A DNA stretch of 64,000 nt from Actinoplanes regularis (lineage in GTDB: Bacteria > Actinomycetota > Actinomycetes > Mycobacteriales > Micromonosporaceae), in assembly GCF_900188005.1 (NCBI RefSeq), contig NZ_FZNR01000001.1, positions 1,054,001 to 1,118,000 of the forward strand, in the 5' to 3' direction. The notes under the pieces are model-generated. The model had not been told where the DNA came from, did not search any database, and saw nothing but the letters and a program-made list of their open reading frames with translations. The stretch's first letter is position 1; every line of letters begins with the position of its first letter. A program made the translations under genes and the position numbers. Shown here piece by piece: positions 55,660-64,000 of the stretch.

Positions 55660-56543
55660 GAGTCCACCTCCTCGGTCTGGGCGCCGGTTGGGCTGAGCTT
55701 ACCGCCGCGCTCTGACGTTTTCGCCGCGGCGGCGATCGCCGCGAACTCGCCCACGGTCAGCGACTCGCCTCTGGCCTGGGGGTTCACCCCGGCGGCCTTG
55801 AGTACTTGTTCCGCGTTGGCCGCGCCGCCGGCCCACCCCGCGAGCGCGGCACGCAGCGTCTTGCGCCGCTGCGCGAACGCCGCGTCGACGACCGCGAAGA
55901 CATCGGAGCGCGTCGCTCCGGCCGGCGGGTCGTGCCGGGTGAAGGCGACCAGGCCGGAGTCCACGTTGGGCACCGGCCAGAACACCGCCGGCGGCACCTT
56001 CCCGGCCGGTCTGGCGGCCGCGTACCAGGCCAGCTTGACCGACGGAATGCCGTACACCTTGGAGCCCGGACCGGCGACAAGGCGGTCGGCGACCTCCTTC
56101 TGCACCATCACCAGGCCGCCGCGCAGGGTCGGCAGCTCGGCGAGCAGGTGCAGGACCACCGGGACGGCCACGTTGTAGGGCAGGTTGGCGACGAGCATCG
56201 TGGGCGCCGGGTCGAACCGGTCGCCGGTGACCTTGAGCGCGTCGGCCGGGTGCACGGTGAGGTGCGCCGCGGCGACGGTCTCCGGCAGGGCGGCCGCCAG
56301 CGTCGGGTCGATCTCCACGGCGTGCACGTGCCGGACCGCACCGGCCAGCCCGAGGGTGAGCGAGCCGAGGCCGGGCCCGACCTCCAGCGCGACATCCTCC
56401 GGGCGCAGGCCCGCGGTGGCCACGATGCGCCGGATGGTGTTCGGGTCGTGCAGGAAGTTCTGGCCGAGCTTCTTGGTCGGCGCGACGCCGAGGCGCGCGG
56501 CGAGTTCCCGGATCTCCGCCGGGCCGAGCAGTCCGTCAGCCAT
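55656..56543 (-). CDS. rsmA: 16S rRNA (adenine1518/1519-N6)-dimethyltransferase
   Basis: KsgA-type dimethylation of two adenines in helix 45; 295 aa. Motifs: [35 protein letters not shown] (SAM motif I), [13 protein letters not shown], catalytic [14 protein letters not shown] and [20 protein letters not shown] 56543. The C-terminus has an extended Ala/Lys-rich end. It follows tatD by about 80 bp with no rpfB between them, and its stop couples to the 33-aa ORF. Confidence 0.96.
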   Translation of the reverse strand: MADGLLGPAEIRELAARLGVAPTKKLGQNFLHDPNTIRRIVATAGLRPEDVALEVGPGLGSLTLGLAGAVRHVHAVEIDPTLAAALPETVAAAHLTVHPADALKVTGDRFDPAPTMLVANLPYNVAVPVVLHLLAELPTLRGGLVMVQKEVADRLVAGPGSKVYGIPSVKLAWYAAARPAGKVPPAVFWPVPNVDSGLVAFTRHDPPAGATRSDVFAVVDAAFAQRRKTLRAALAGWAGGAANAEQVLKAAGVNPQARGESLTVGEFAAIAAAAKTSERGGKLSPTGAQTEEVDS

Positions 56544-56624
56544 GAGAGCAGCCTAGGCGGCCGACTACCGCGCCGCCCAGGCGGGCACGCCCAGCTCGCG
56601 AGCGAGGTGATCGAGCGCGCGAGC

Positions 56625-57554
56625 TCAGCTCCATGGACCGAAGACGCGCTCGCCGTTGGCGGAGATGCCGGCGCACAACTCGTCGACGTCGACACCGCGG
56701 GCCGCGGCCAGCGCCCGCACGGTGATCGGGATCAGGTAGGACGCGTTGGGCCGCCCGCGGTGCGGCGCGGGCGTCAGGTACGGCGCGTCGGTCTCCACCA
56801 TCATCAGCTCGGGCGGGGTGATCGCGGCCGCCTCGCGCAGGTTCCCGGCGCTGGCGAAGGTGACCGTTCCGGCGAAACTGAGGAAATAGCCGCGGCGCAC
56901 GCATTCTGCGGCGAATTCGGCGTCCCCGGAGAAGCAGTGCAGCACCACGGTGTCCGGCGCACCCTCGGAGTCGAGGATCCGCAGCACGTCGGCGTGCGCG
57001 TCACGATCGTGGATGATCAGCGCCTTGCCGTACCGCTTGGCGATCGCGATGTGTGCCCGGAAGCTGACCTCCTGCGCGGTCCGCCCCTCGTCCCCGGTGC
57101 GGAACGTGTCCATTCCGGTCTCGCCGATCCCGCGGACCCGGGGACGGGCGGCGAGCGCCTCGATCGCGCGCAGCGCCTCGTCCAGATCGGAGAGCCGGGG
57201 TGCCTCGTTCGGGTGAAGCGCGACCGCGGCGAGCACCGCGTCGTACCGGTCGGCCAGGTCTGCGCCCCATCGAGACGAGTCGACGTCGACCCCGACCTGG
57301 ACCAGCCGGTCGACACCGTTCTTGGCGGCCGCGGTGATCAGCGCCTGGACCGGGTCGGCGGTCGGATCGACACCGCCCGGCACGCCGGCCTCCTGAATGG
57401 TCAGGTCCAGGTGGGTGTGGCTGTCGAAGACCGGCACCGCCAGGGGCTCCGGGGCGACCGGGAACTCGCCGGCCCGGCGGGCGGCTTTCGCCTGGCGCTT
57501 CTCCGAAGGTGTCGGCGATTTGCTTGACGGGGCAGTCGAACGCATGTGAGACAT
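56625..57554 (-). CDS. tatD: TatD family metal-dependent hydrolase
   Basis: Amidohydrolase-fold DNase, 309 aa. Metal ligands lie in VFDSHTHLD, the Glu of GIGETGMD, IIHDRDAHAD, VVLHCFSGDAEFA and MMVETDAPYLTPAPHRG. Two possible starts, ATG 57554 and ATG 57545, lack a clear Shine-Dalgarno; the first ~35 residues are a Ser/Lys/Ala-rich tail. It keeps the usual actinobacterial position between metG and rsmA. Confidence 0.92.
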   Translation of the reverse strand: MSHMRSTAPSSKSPTPSEKRQAKAARRAGEFPVAPEPLAVPVFDSHTHLDLTIQEAGVPGGVDPTADPVQALITAAAKNGVDRLVQVGVDVDSSRWGADLADRYDAVLAAVALHPNEAPRLSDLDEALRAIEALAARPRVRGIGETGMDTFRTGDEGRTAQEVSFRAHIAIAKRYGKALIIHDRDAHADVLRILDSEGAPDTVVLHCFSGDAEFAAECVRRGYFLSFAGTVTFASAGNLREAAAITPPELMMVETDAPYLTPAPHRGRPNASYLIPITVRALAAARGVDVDELCAGISANGERVFGPWS

Positions 57555-57624
57555 TGTGCACGTCGCATTTTCCGGTAACCGCCCGTTCACGAGATATCTA
57601 CCAGGATCACTTAAATTCCCCGTC

Positions 57625-58659
57625 GTGACCGTGATCGGCGAGGATAGCCAGCTGGGCACCGACCCGCTCGAGCCTCCTCTGATGGCACCTTTGCGCCGCG
57701 ACCTGACCTGGCAGCAAGTGCAGTCCATGAGCCAGTCCGCGGTGCACCGTGACGACCCCACCCTGCGCCGGATCCGGGAGACCGCGCTGATCCGGCGCGG
57801 CACCCGAATGACCAAGATCCTGTCTCCCGCCCAGGTCGCCGGGCATCTGGGCGGCTGGCTGCCCTACGGCTTCTGCTACCGCTCCTGCGATCTCGCCCAC
57901 CTGACCCAGCCGGAGCAGCTCAACCTGCTGCGCACCGACGGCGCCGTCGATGGGCAGGTCGCGTTCGCCCTGCGCTGGCGGGCCACCGACCCGACCGACT
58001 ACGAACTGCCGGCCGAACCGGCGCAGCCGGGCCTGGCCGTGCTGCCGGCCCACTCGCGGATCGGTGCGATGGTGCTGGGCACCGGCTTCACGCCGAGCAC
58101 GGACGACCTGATCCCGGAGTACGTCACGGCCAGCTTCGCCGACCTGCCGATCCCGGCCAACGCCCAGTTGATGGCACACATCCCGGGCGGCGATGAGGTC
58201 GTGCTCTACACGTACCAGCCGGAACAGCACGGGTGGCTGCGGCTGGCCGGGCCCCGCTGGCGTGGCCTGCTCGACGAGCTTCCCGGCGTCAGCCCGGACC
58301 GGGAGTACGTGCCGTGCACCGCGTCCGGCACCGCCCGGCTGGTCGGCACCATAGACGGCAAGGAGTACGAGGCCGTCGCGGACCCGCCCGGCGAGTTCCG
58401 CGTCCGCGCGCTGACCCGTGCCGCCCGCTACCCGGTGCGGACACTGAGCCGGCGGGCCGAGCAGGCGCTGTGGCGTGGGGTGTCGTGCTGGGTGTTGCAG
58501 CGCGACGACACCTGGGCGCGGCTACGGCTGCTGCGGCCCGAGGTGGACTCGATCGGGGTGACCGGGGCGCGCTGCTACGAGCGTGGGGTCTACGAGGCCT
58601 GGGCGCCGATCGACGAGCTCACCGATCACCACATCGCGGACATCGCGTACCAGATCTGA
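57625..58659 (+). CDS. Hypothetical 344-aa protein
   Basis: Not recognised. It is soluble with no signal peptide or membrane helix. The N-terminal 40 residues are variable; then comes DLTWQQVQSMSQSAVHRDDP, PAHSRIGAMVLGTGFTPSTD, a Tyr/Trp-rich middle VLYTYQPEQHGWLRLAGPRW and a C-terminal repeat-like half (YPVRTLSRRAEQALWRGVSC). GTG 57625 is seven bases after TAAATT, suggesting a leaderless transcript; GTG 57631 and ATG 57682 are alternatives. Divergent from tatD and terminated by the hairpin at 58667-58690. Confidence 0.7.
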   Translation: MTVIGEDSQLGTDPLEPPLMAPLRRDLTWQQVQSMSQSAVHRDDPTLRRIRETALIRRGTRMTKILSPAQVAGHLGGWLPYGFCYRSCDLAHLTQPEQLNLLRTDGAVDGQVAFALRWRATDPTDYELPAEPAQPGLAVLPAHSRIGAMVLGTGFTPSTDDLIPEYVTASFADLPIPANAQLMAHIPGGDEVVLYTYQPEQHGWLRLAGPRWRGLLDELPGVSPDREYVPCTASGTARLVGTIDGKEYEAVADPPGEFRVRALTRAARYPVRTLSRRAEQALWRGVSCWVLQRDDTWARLRLLRPEVDSIGVTGARCYERGVYEAWAPIDELTDHHIADIAYQI

Positions 58660-58666
58660 AACCGAG

Positions 58667-58690
58667 AAGGCCCGGCGAGCGCCGGGCCTT
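58667..58690. terminator. Bidirectional terminator hairpin
   Basis: A 10-bp perfect stem (58667-58676 with 58681-58690) around GAGC, with AAGG/CCTT ends giving short T runs on both strands. It lies between the convergent stops at 58659 and 58711. Confidence 0.8.
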
Positions 58691-58710
58691 TCTTCAGCGA
58701 ACAGTACGGA

Positions 58711-60510
58711 TCAGGACTCGCCCAGGCGGGCCAGCTCCTCCTCGACCACGGACGGCTCCAGCTTGCGGAAGACCGGCTTCGGCGCGCTCAGCGGTGTGCC
58801 GGCCACCAGCGGCACCGACTCCCAGCGCGCGCCGACCGTGTAGTCACCCATCAGCACCGGGTACGCCGGGCCACCGTCCAGGTCGTCGACCTCGACGATC
58901 TCCGGCATCGGGGCGTGCACCCCGGTGCCGCCGAGCAGCTCGAAGACCTTCTGCGCGGAATGCGGCAGGAACGGCGTGAGCAGCGTGTTCGCGTCGCTCA
59001 CCACCTGCAGCGCCACGTGCAGGATCGTGCCCTGGCGCGGCTTCTCCGCATCCGACTTGAGCTTCCACGGGGCCTGCTCGGACAGGTACTTGTTGGCCTC
59101 GGCGACCACTCGCATCGCCTCGCCGATCGCGGCCTTCTGCCGGTGCTTGCCGATCAGCTCGCCGACCGTGGCGAACCCGGTCTTGGCGACCTCCAGCACG
59201 GCGAGGTCTTCCGGCGTCAGGTCGACGGCGGCCGGGATCTCACCGAAGTTCTTCGCCGCCATCGAGATCGACCGGTTGACCAGGTTGCCCCAGCCGGCCA
59301 CCAGCTCGTCGTTGTTGCGCCGGACGAACTCGGCCCAGGTGAAGTCGGTGTCGTTGGACTCCGGGCCGGCCGCGGCGATGAAGTACCGCAGCGCGTCGGC
59401 GTCGTAGCGCTCCAGGAAGTCGCGCACGTAGATGACCACCCGGCGGGACGAGGAGAACTTCTTGCCCTCCATCGTCAGGTACTCACTGGAGACCACCTCG
59501 GTGGGCAGGTTCAGCTTGCCGAGCGCGCCGGCCTGGCCGCCCTTGTCGCCCTCACCGGAGTAGCCGAGCAGCAGCGCCGGCCAGATCACCGAGTGGAAGA
59601 CGATGTTGTCCTTGCCCATGAAGTAGTAGCCGGACGCGTCCTTGCCCTGCGCGTCGGCCGACCACCACTGGCGCCACGCCTCCGGGTCGCCGGTGCGGCG
59701 GGCCCACTCGATCGACGCGGACAGGTAACCGATCACCGCGTCGAACCAGACGTAGATGCGCTTGTCGGCGCGGTCGCGCCAGCCGTCCAGCGGGATCGGC
59801 ACGCCCCACTCCAGGTCCCGGGTGATCGCCCGGGGCTGCAGGTCGTCGAGCAGGTTGCGGGAGAACTTCAGGACGTTGGGCCGCCAGTTCTCCCGGCGGT
59901 CCAGCCAGCCGCCGATCGCCTCGGCGAAGGCCGGCAGGTCGAGGAAGAAGTGCTCGGTCTCGACGAACTGCGGGGTCTCCCCGTTGATCCGGGACCGCGG
60001 GTTGATCAGCTGCTCCGGGTCGAGCTGGTTGCCGCAGTTGTCGCACTGGTCGCCACGGGCGCCGTCGTAGCCGCAGATCGGGCAGGTGCCCTCGATGTAG
60101 CGGTCGGGCAGGGTCCGGCCGGTGGACGGGGAGATCGCGCCCAGCGTGGTGCGGGCCACGATGTACCCGTTCTGGTGCAGTCCCTCGAACAGCTGCTGCA
60201 CCACGGCGTAGTGGTTGCGCGTGGTGGTGCGGGTGAACAGGTCGTAGCTGAGGCCGAGGCCGTGCAGGTCCTCCACGATCACCCGGTTGTACCGGTCGGC
60301 GAGCTCGCGCGGGGTCACCCCGTCGGCGTCCGCCTGGACCTGGATCGGGGTGCCGTGCTCGTCGGTGCCCGAGACCATGAGCACGTCGTGGCCGGCCATC
60401 CGCATGTACCGGCTGAAAACGTCGGAGGGCACCCCGAAGCCGGAAACATGACCGATGTGGCGCGGGCCGTTGGCGTAGGGCCAGGCAACCGCGGCGAGAA
60501 CGTGACTCAT
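58711..60510 (-). CDS. metG: Methionyl-tRNA synthetase
   Basis: Class I synthetase charging tRNA-Met; 599 aa, without the C-terminal dimerisation (tRNA-binding) domain. HIGH-like [18 protein letters not shown], the zinc knuckle CPIC/CDNC and KFSSSRR (KMSKS variant) are present; [18 protein letters not shown] and [20 protein letters not shown] follow. ATG 60510; a much longer in-frame upstream extension is a G+C-rich artefact overlapping the next gene. Confidence 0.96.
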   Translation of the reverse strand: MSHVLAAVAWPYANGPRHIGHVSGFGVPSDVFSRYMRMAGHDVLMVSGTDEHGTPIQVQADADGVTPRELADRYNRVIVEDLHGLGLSYDLFTRTTTRNHYAVVQQLFEGLHQNGYIVARTTLGAISPSTGRTLPDRYIEGTCPICGYDGARGDQCDNCGNQLDPEQLINPRSRINGETPQFVETEHFFLDLPAFAEAIGGWLDRRENWRPNVLKFSRNLLDDLQPRAITRDLEWGVPIPLDGWRDRADKRIYVWFDAVIGYLSASIEWARRTGDPEAWRQWWSADAQGKDASGYYFMGKDNIVFHSVIWPALLLGYSGEGDKGGQAGALGKLNLPTEVVSSEYLTMEGKKFSSSRRVVIYVRDFLERYDADALRYFIAAAGPESNDTDFTWAEFVRRNNDELVAGWGNLVNRSISMAAKNFGEIPAAVDLTPEDLAVLEVAKTGFATVGELIGKHRQKAAIGEAMRVVAEANKYLSEQAPWKLKSDAEKPRQGTILHVALQVVSDANTLLTPFLPHSAQKVFELLGGTGVHAPMPEIVEVDDLDGGPAYPVLMGDYTVGARWESVPLVAGTPLSAPKPVFRKLEPSVVEEELARLGES

Positions 60511-60618
60511 GACGCCTAAGCGTAGTGACCCCCGCCGGGGTGCTGCGAACGGATTGCCCGGCGACCGATTTGTCCCGACACGCCCAATCATTGGCGGCCC
60601 CGGCGACGAGGGCCGTAG

Positions 60619-61740
60619 TTGACTGGAAGGGTGACCGGAAACACGCCGCAGCCAGGGGAAACGCCAGAAGGTAACCCGTGGGCCCGGACCGACCCGCCGC
60701 CCTCGTGGTGGCAGGGCGACACCGACCGGGATCCCACCTCCCGGGACTGGGCGGACCGGGCGGCCGAGCGGGCCCGGGCCGCCGGCTCGGCCGACACCGC
60801 CGAACAGCAGAACCCGGAACAGCCGAAGACCCCGGGGCACGACGAGCGGCTGACCACCGCCGGCGAGATGATGATCATCGAGCCGGGGCGCCTGGGATCG
60901 CCGGATCGGCCCGACGACGAACCTGAGGCGGACGAACTCGACGCGGACGAACTCGACGCGGACGAACTCGAGACCGGCGAGGCCGAGGCGGACGATCGGG
61001 CGTACGGCACGAGCGGGCCGGCTCCGGTCGTACTGGAGATCAGAATTCCGCCGCGGCCCGGCGACCGCGACCGGCCCATCGTCGTGGACCACCGGCTCCC
61101 GCCGCTACCGGAGGGCGGCGTCTCGCCCGCGACCGCCGACCGTCTGGAACGAATGGAGAACTCGCCGTTCTGGAAGGCCGACGAGGCCCGCATCACGGCC
61201 GAGGCGCGGCGCGACCGGCACCTGGCACGCCGGCCCCGGCAGCCGATCACGAACCCGGTCGCCTCGATGCTCGCGCTGGTGGGACTGAGCCTGGTGGCGT
61301 CGTTCTTCGCCTGGGTCAGCGCGGAGCCTTTCTGGCTGGCGACGGGGCACGGCGATCCGGGCTACGCCACCACGACCCGCTGCCACGGCGACGGCCTCAC
61401 CCAGCGCTGCACCGGCCGGTTCGCCGCGGCCGACGGCCGGTTCACGGTCGGCCGGGTGACCCTGCTCGGGATCACCGGCAGCGGCCGCGAACCCGGCACG
61501 ATCTCCGGCGCCCGGATGGTCAACGCGAGCAGCACCCAGGCCTACGCCGCGCCGTCCGGGCTGCTCCCGCACCTGCGCTGGGTGCTCGGCTTCCTGCTCG
61601 TGCTGGTCTGCGGGTACGGCATCGCCGGGGCGACCGGAGCGCGCCAGCTGGAGTCCCGGCGGGCCCGGCGCGCGGCGCTGCTGGGCAGCGTGGCCGGTCC
61701 GGTACTGCTCCTGCTCGGCTTCCTGATCGCCGCCTACTGA
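60619..61740 (+). CDS. Membrane protein with long disordered acidic N-terminus
   Basis: Not recognised; 373 aa. Residues 1-180 are low complexity, with many Pro, Glu and Asp and a short DELDA repeat encoded by the 15-bp tandem repeat at 60931-60975. Residues about 190-373 carry three membrane helices ([60 protein letters not shown]) flanking an extracellular domain with four Cys/His residues. TTG 60619 follows GAGGG; GTG 60631 is an alternative. Its stop overlaps that of rsmI on the other strand by 7 bp. Confidence 0.72.
   Translation: MTGRVTGNTPQPGETPEGNPWARTDPPPSWWQGDTDRDPTSRDWADRAAERARAAGSADTAEQQNPEQPKTPGHDERLTTAGEMMIIEPGRLGSPDRPDDEPEADELDADELDADELETGEAEADDRAYGTSGPAPVVLEIRIPPRPGDRDRPIVVDHRLPPLPEGGVSPATADRLERMENSPFWKADEARITAEARRDRHLARRPRQPITNPVASMLALVGLSLVASFFAWVSAEPFWLATGHGDPGYATTTRCHGDGLTQRCTGRFAAADGRFTVGRVTLLGITGSGREPGTISGARMVNASSTQAYAAPSGLLPHLRWVLGFLLVLVCGYGIAGATGARQLESRRARRAALLGSVAGPVLLLLGFLIAAY
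60931..60975 (+). repeat. Three 15-bp tandem repeats inside a coding region
   Basis: Copies at 60931-60945 and 60946-60960 are identical; the third (60961-60975) differs near its end. They encode [15 protein letters not shown], lengthening the acidic disordered tail of the membrane protein. A simple slippage-type repeat. Confidence 0.9.
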
Positions 61741-62591
61741 GCGTTGTGCACGAGCGTGTAGACCTCGCGCTTCTTCAGGCCGTACACCTCGGCAATCGCC
61801 TGGATCGCGTCCCGCCGCGAGTCGCCGGCGGCCTCGCGCCGGGCCACCGCCGCGCGTAGCTCCTCGTCGTCCGGCCGGGCCCCGGGACCGGCCGGCGCAC
61901 CGCCCACCACCAGGGTGATCTCGCCGCGCGGCTCGCCGGAACCGGCCCACTCCGCCAGCTCGGCCAGGGTCCCCCGGCGGACCTCCTCATACGTCTTGGT
62001 CAGCTCACGGCAGACCGCGGCCGGCCGGTCCGCACCGAACGTCGCGGCCAGGTCCGCCAGCGCGCCGGCGATCCGGTGCGGCGCCTCGAAGAGGACCAGG
62101 GTGCGCGGTTCGGTGGCGAGCTCCCGCAGCCGGGACCGCCGATTCGCACCGGTCCGCGGCAGGAAGCCCTCGAAGACGAACCGGTCGCTGGGCAGCCCGG
62201 AGAGCGCGAGCGCGGTGGTCACCGCGCTGGGGCCGGGCGCCGCGGTCACCGGGAAACCGGCGTCGAGGGCGGCCCGGACCAGGCGGAAGCCGGGATCGGA
62301 GACGCTGGGCATGCCGCCGTCGGTGACCACCGCGACCACCGCGCCGCCCGCCAGGGCCTCGACCAGCTCCGGGGTACGCCGCTCGTCGTTGCCCTCGAAG
62401 TACGAGACGATCCGCCCGCGCACCGTCACGTCCAGGTCCTTGGCGAGCCGGGCCAGCCGACGGGTGTCCTCGGCGGCGATGACGTCAGCGCTGGCGAGCA
62501 CCTCCCGCAACCGCGTCGAGGCGTCACCGATGTTGCCGAGCGGAGCACCGGCCAGGACGACACGTCCGGCACCTACTTCTTCACGAGACAC
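61734..62591 (-). CDS. rsmI: 16S rRNA (cytidine1402-2'-O)-methyltransferase
   Basis: Tetrapyrrole-methylase-fold SAM enzyme modifying C1402 of 16S rRNA; 285 aa. Motifs: VVLAGAPLGNIGDASTRLRE, VIAAEDTRRLARL, VVAVVTDGGMPSVSDPGFRL and LFEAPHRIAGALADLA, plus the RrsmI C-terminal HTH-like AIQAIAEVYGLKKREVYTLV. GTG 62591 follows GGTGGA by eight bases; GTG 62609 would add six residues. It is divergent from the pmt gene. Confidence 0.95.
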   Translation of the reverse strand: MSREEVGAGRVVLAGAPLGNIGDASTRLREVLASADVIAAEDTRRLARLAKDLDVTVRGRIVSYFEGNDERRTPELVEALAGGAVVAVVTDGGMPSVSDPGFRLVRAALDAGFPVTAAPGPSAVTTALALSGLPSDRFVFEGFLPRTGANRRSRLRELATEPRTLVLFEAPHRIAGALADLAATFGADRPAAVCRELTKTYEEVRRGTLAELAEWAGSGEPRGEITLVVGGAPAGPGARPDDEELRAAVARREAAGDSRRDAIQAIAEVYGLKKREVYTLVHNAQ

Positions 62592-62651
62592 CCGAAAAGT
62601 CCACCACACGCCCGGGCGTCAGTTCAAAGCTACGCAGCCTACGATCGCGGG

Positions 62652-64000
62652 GTGACAACGGCGACTGCTGAGACAGACCTCACCACCGCGGACTCCCCCG
62701 CCGAGGCGGAGTCGTCCCGTGGCGTGCGCGACGTGCCCGAACTCGTCCGGCGACGCCTGTCGACGCTGGACAGCCGACTCGATCCGTACTCCTGGCTGGT
62801 CACCGTGGTGATCACGGCGGCGGCGGCGATCCTGCGCCTGGCCGGGCTGAGCAAGCCCAAGGGGTACATCTTCGACGAGGTGTACTACCCGACCGACGCC
62901 TGGGACATGCTCCAGCACGGCGTCGAGTGGGACGAGAAGACCAACGGCCCGGCGTACGTGGTGCATCCCCCGCTGGGCAAATGGCTGATCGCCCTGGGCG
63001 AGAAGATCTACGGCAACACCGAGCTGGGCTGGCGTCTGACGGCCGCGATCGCCGGCACGCTCATGATCCTGGTCCTGATCCGGATCGCGTACCGGATGTT
63101 CCACTCGATCGTGCTGGCCGGGATGGCCGGCCTGCTGATGACCCTGGACGGGTTCCAGCTGGTGCTCTCCCGCACCTCGCTGCTCGACATCTTCCTCGGC
63201 CTGTTCATCCTGCTGACGTTCGCCTGCATGGTGCTGGACCGGGATCACTACCGGCGGCGCTGGCTACGTGAGCTGGCGAACGGCTTCGACCCGGACGCCA
63301 CCCACAAGATCCCGAAGATCGTGCCGTGGTGGCTCCTGGTCAGCGGCGTCTGCTTCGGACTGGCCTGCGGGGTGAAGTGGAGCGCGCTGTTCTTCGCGCC
63401 GTTCTTCGCCGCGCTGGTGGTGGCCTGGCGCTGGCAGGCACGCCGCTCGGCCCGGGTGCGCGGCCCGTTCGTGGCCGGCATCCTCGGCGACCTCGGCTAC
63501 CTGATCCTCAGCTTCGTCCTGAGCATCGTCTTCTACCTGGCGACCTGGACCGGCTGGTTCGTCACCGACACCGGCTACTTCCGGCACTACCGGGAGGCGA
63601 ACGGGCTGAGCGAGCCGCCGCTGCTGGGCCCGCTGCTGAACCTGATGCACTACCACTCCGAGGCGTACAACTTCCACAGCGGACTCACCGAGAGGCACGT
63701 CTACCAGTCCTGGCCGTGGCAGTGGCTGCTGCTCGGGCGGCCGGTCGCGTTCTACTGGAACGGCAACGGCAGCTGTGGGGCGGCCAGTTGTGCCGCCGAG
63801 ATCCTGCTGCTGGGCACGCCGATCCTGTGGTGGTCGTTCCTGCCGGCGCTGTGCGCGCTGGTCTGGTTCGGGATCGCCCGGCGTGACTGGCGGGCGTACG
63901 CGATCTTCTCCGGGGCGATGGCCGGCCTGCTGCCGTGGTTCTACTTCGCGATCCAGGACGGGCGCACGATGTTCTCGTTCTACCTGATGCCCGGGCTGCC
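62652..64000 (+). CDS. Protein O-mannosyltransferase (Pmt), partial
   Basis: GT39-family integral-membrane enzyme transferring mannose from polyprenyl-phosphomannose to secreted proteins; at least 449 codons, running off the window with no stop. The catalytic DE motif is IFDEVYYPTDAWDMLQHG, followed by YVVHPPLGKWLIALGEKIYG, RLTAAIAGTLMILVLIRIAY, LLDIFLGLFILLTFACMVLD and WPWQWLLLGRPVAFYWNGN. GTG 62652 starts with no strong Shine-Dalgarno. About ten membrane helices are visible. It is divergent from rsmI, the standard actinobacterial arrangement. Confidence 0.93.
   Translation, partial: MTTATAETDLTTADSPAEAESSRGVRDVPELVRRRLSTLDSRLDPYSWLVTVVITAAAAILRLAGLSKPKGYIFDEVYYPTDAWDMLQHGVEWDEKTNGPAYVVHPPLGKWLIALGEKIYGNTELGWRLTAAIAGTLMILVLIRIAYRMFHSIVLAGMAGLLMTLDGFQLVLSRTSLLDIFLGLFILLTFACMVLDRDHYRRRWLRELANGFDPDATHKIPKIVPWWLLVSGVCFGLACGVKWSALFFAPFFAALVVAWRWQARRSARVRGPFVAGILGDLGYLILSFVLSIVFYLATWTGWFVTDTGYFRHYREANGLSEPPLLGPLLNLMHYHSEAYNFHSGLTERHVYQSWPWQWLLLGRPVAFYWNGNGSCGAASCAAEILLLGTPILWWSFLPALCALVWFGIARRDWRAYAIFSGAMAGLLPWFYFAIQDGRTMFSFYLMPGL

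Noticed and set aside
56582..56632. GCTCGCGAGCGAG sequence after tatD that recalls the coupling element
   Set aside because: Only a short GAGCGAG-like string is shared; there is no ATGA boundary, no 26-codon ORF and no Shine-Dalgarno end.
60511..61092. Long N-terminal extension of MetG
   Set aside because: The extra residues are low-complexity repeats read antisense to the membrane protein gene; [16 protein letters not shown] is the normal MetG start.

Overview
The window is about 70% G+C, with dense head-to-tail operons, frequent 4-bp ATGA/GTGA start-stop overlaps and many GTG/TTG starts. It carries a complete conservon (sensor kinase, roadblock, DUF742, GTPase), an actinobacterial 16S/tRNA-maintenance and nucleotide-metabolism gene order, and a Pmt-type mannosyltransferase. 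This points to a chromosomal segment of a filamentous actinomycete, most likely Micromonosporaceae (Actinoplanes/Micromonospora type). No rRNA, CRISPR array or intact mobile element was seen. Genus is an inference from gene content.

Layout. (1) 1-11.2 kb is a cell-surface glycan locus: UDP-GlcNAc 2-epimerase, four GT4 glycosyltransferase genes or remnants, a recurring small protein that follows a GT4 gene, a methyltransferase, a coiled-coil protein, and a DegT aminotransferase plus Gfo/Idh dehydrogenase. Epimerase, dehydrogenase and aminotransferase together suggest a 2,3-diamino-hexuronic-type nucleotide sugar. (2) 11.4-15.8 kb holds a Nudix hydrolase, upp, deoC and two aldehyde dehydrogenase homologues, the second a truncated pseudoenzyme. 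(3) 15.9-24.3 kb holds an acidic protein, a protein whose N-terminus looks like a decayed IS110 transposase domain, and the convergent conservon cvnABCD; the IS110-like protein and CvnA share a C-terminal module. (4) 24.7-34.9 kb is nucleoside salvage: adenosine deaminase, cytidine deaminase, thymidine phosphorylase and a BMP-type nucleoside ABC importer. (5) 35-44 kb holds small membrane proteins, YihY, an RNA ligase-like protein, trpS, galE-galK, a STAS/ATPase regulator and sulfate activation (cysDN, cysQ). (6) 45-64 kb holds a polyprenyl glycosylphosphotransferase, pth, rplY, prs, glmU, tRNA-Gln, tetR, an ABC-F protein, ispE, rsmA, tatD, metG, rsmI and a partial protein O-mannosyltransferase.

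Most striking signals. First, an 81-bp element (77-bp period) occurs three times, always exactly at gene junctions (degT/oxidoreductase once, galE/galK twice in tandem). Each copy is a 26-codon ORF that begins in the ATGA at the end of the gene before and ends in the ATGA at the start of the gene after, and carries a strong Shine-Dalgarno near its 3' end. It behaves like a portable translational-coupling cassette. Second, a GT4 gene followed by a roughly 165-195-aa partner occurs three times in the first 7.4 kb, once as an inverted, decayed copy. Third, an apparently domesticated IS110-type domain is fused to the C-terminal module of a conservon kinase. A 33-codon ORF coupled at both ends between rsmA and ispE, and a probable CTG start in the nucleoside ABC ATPase, also deserve attention.
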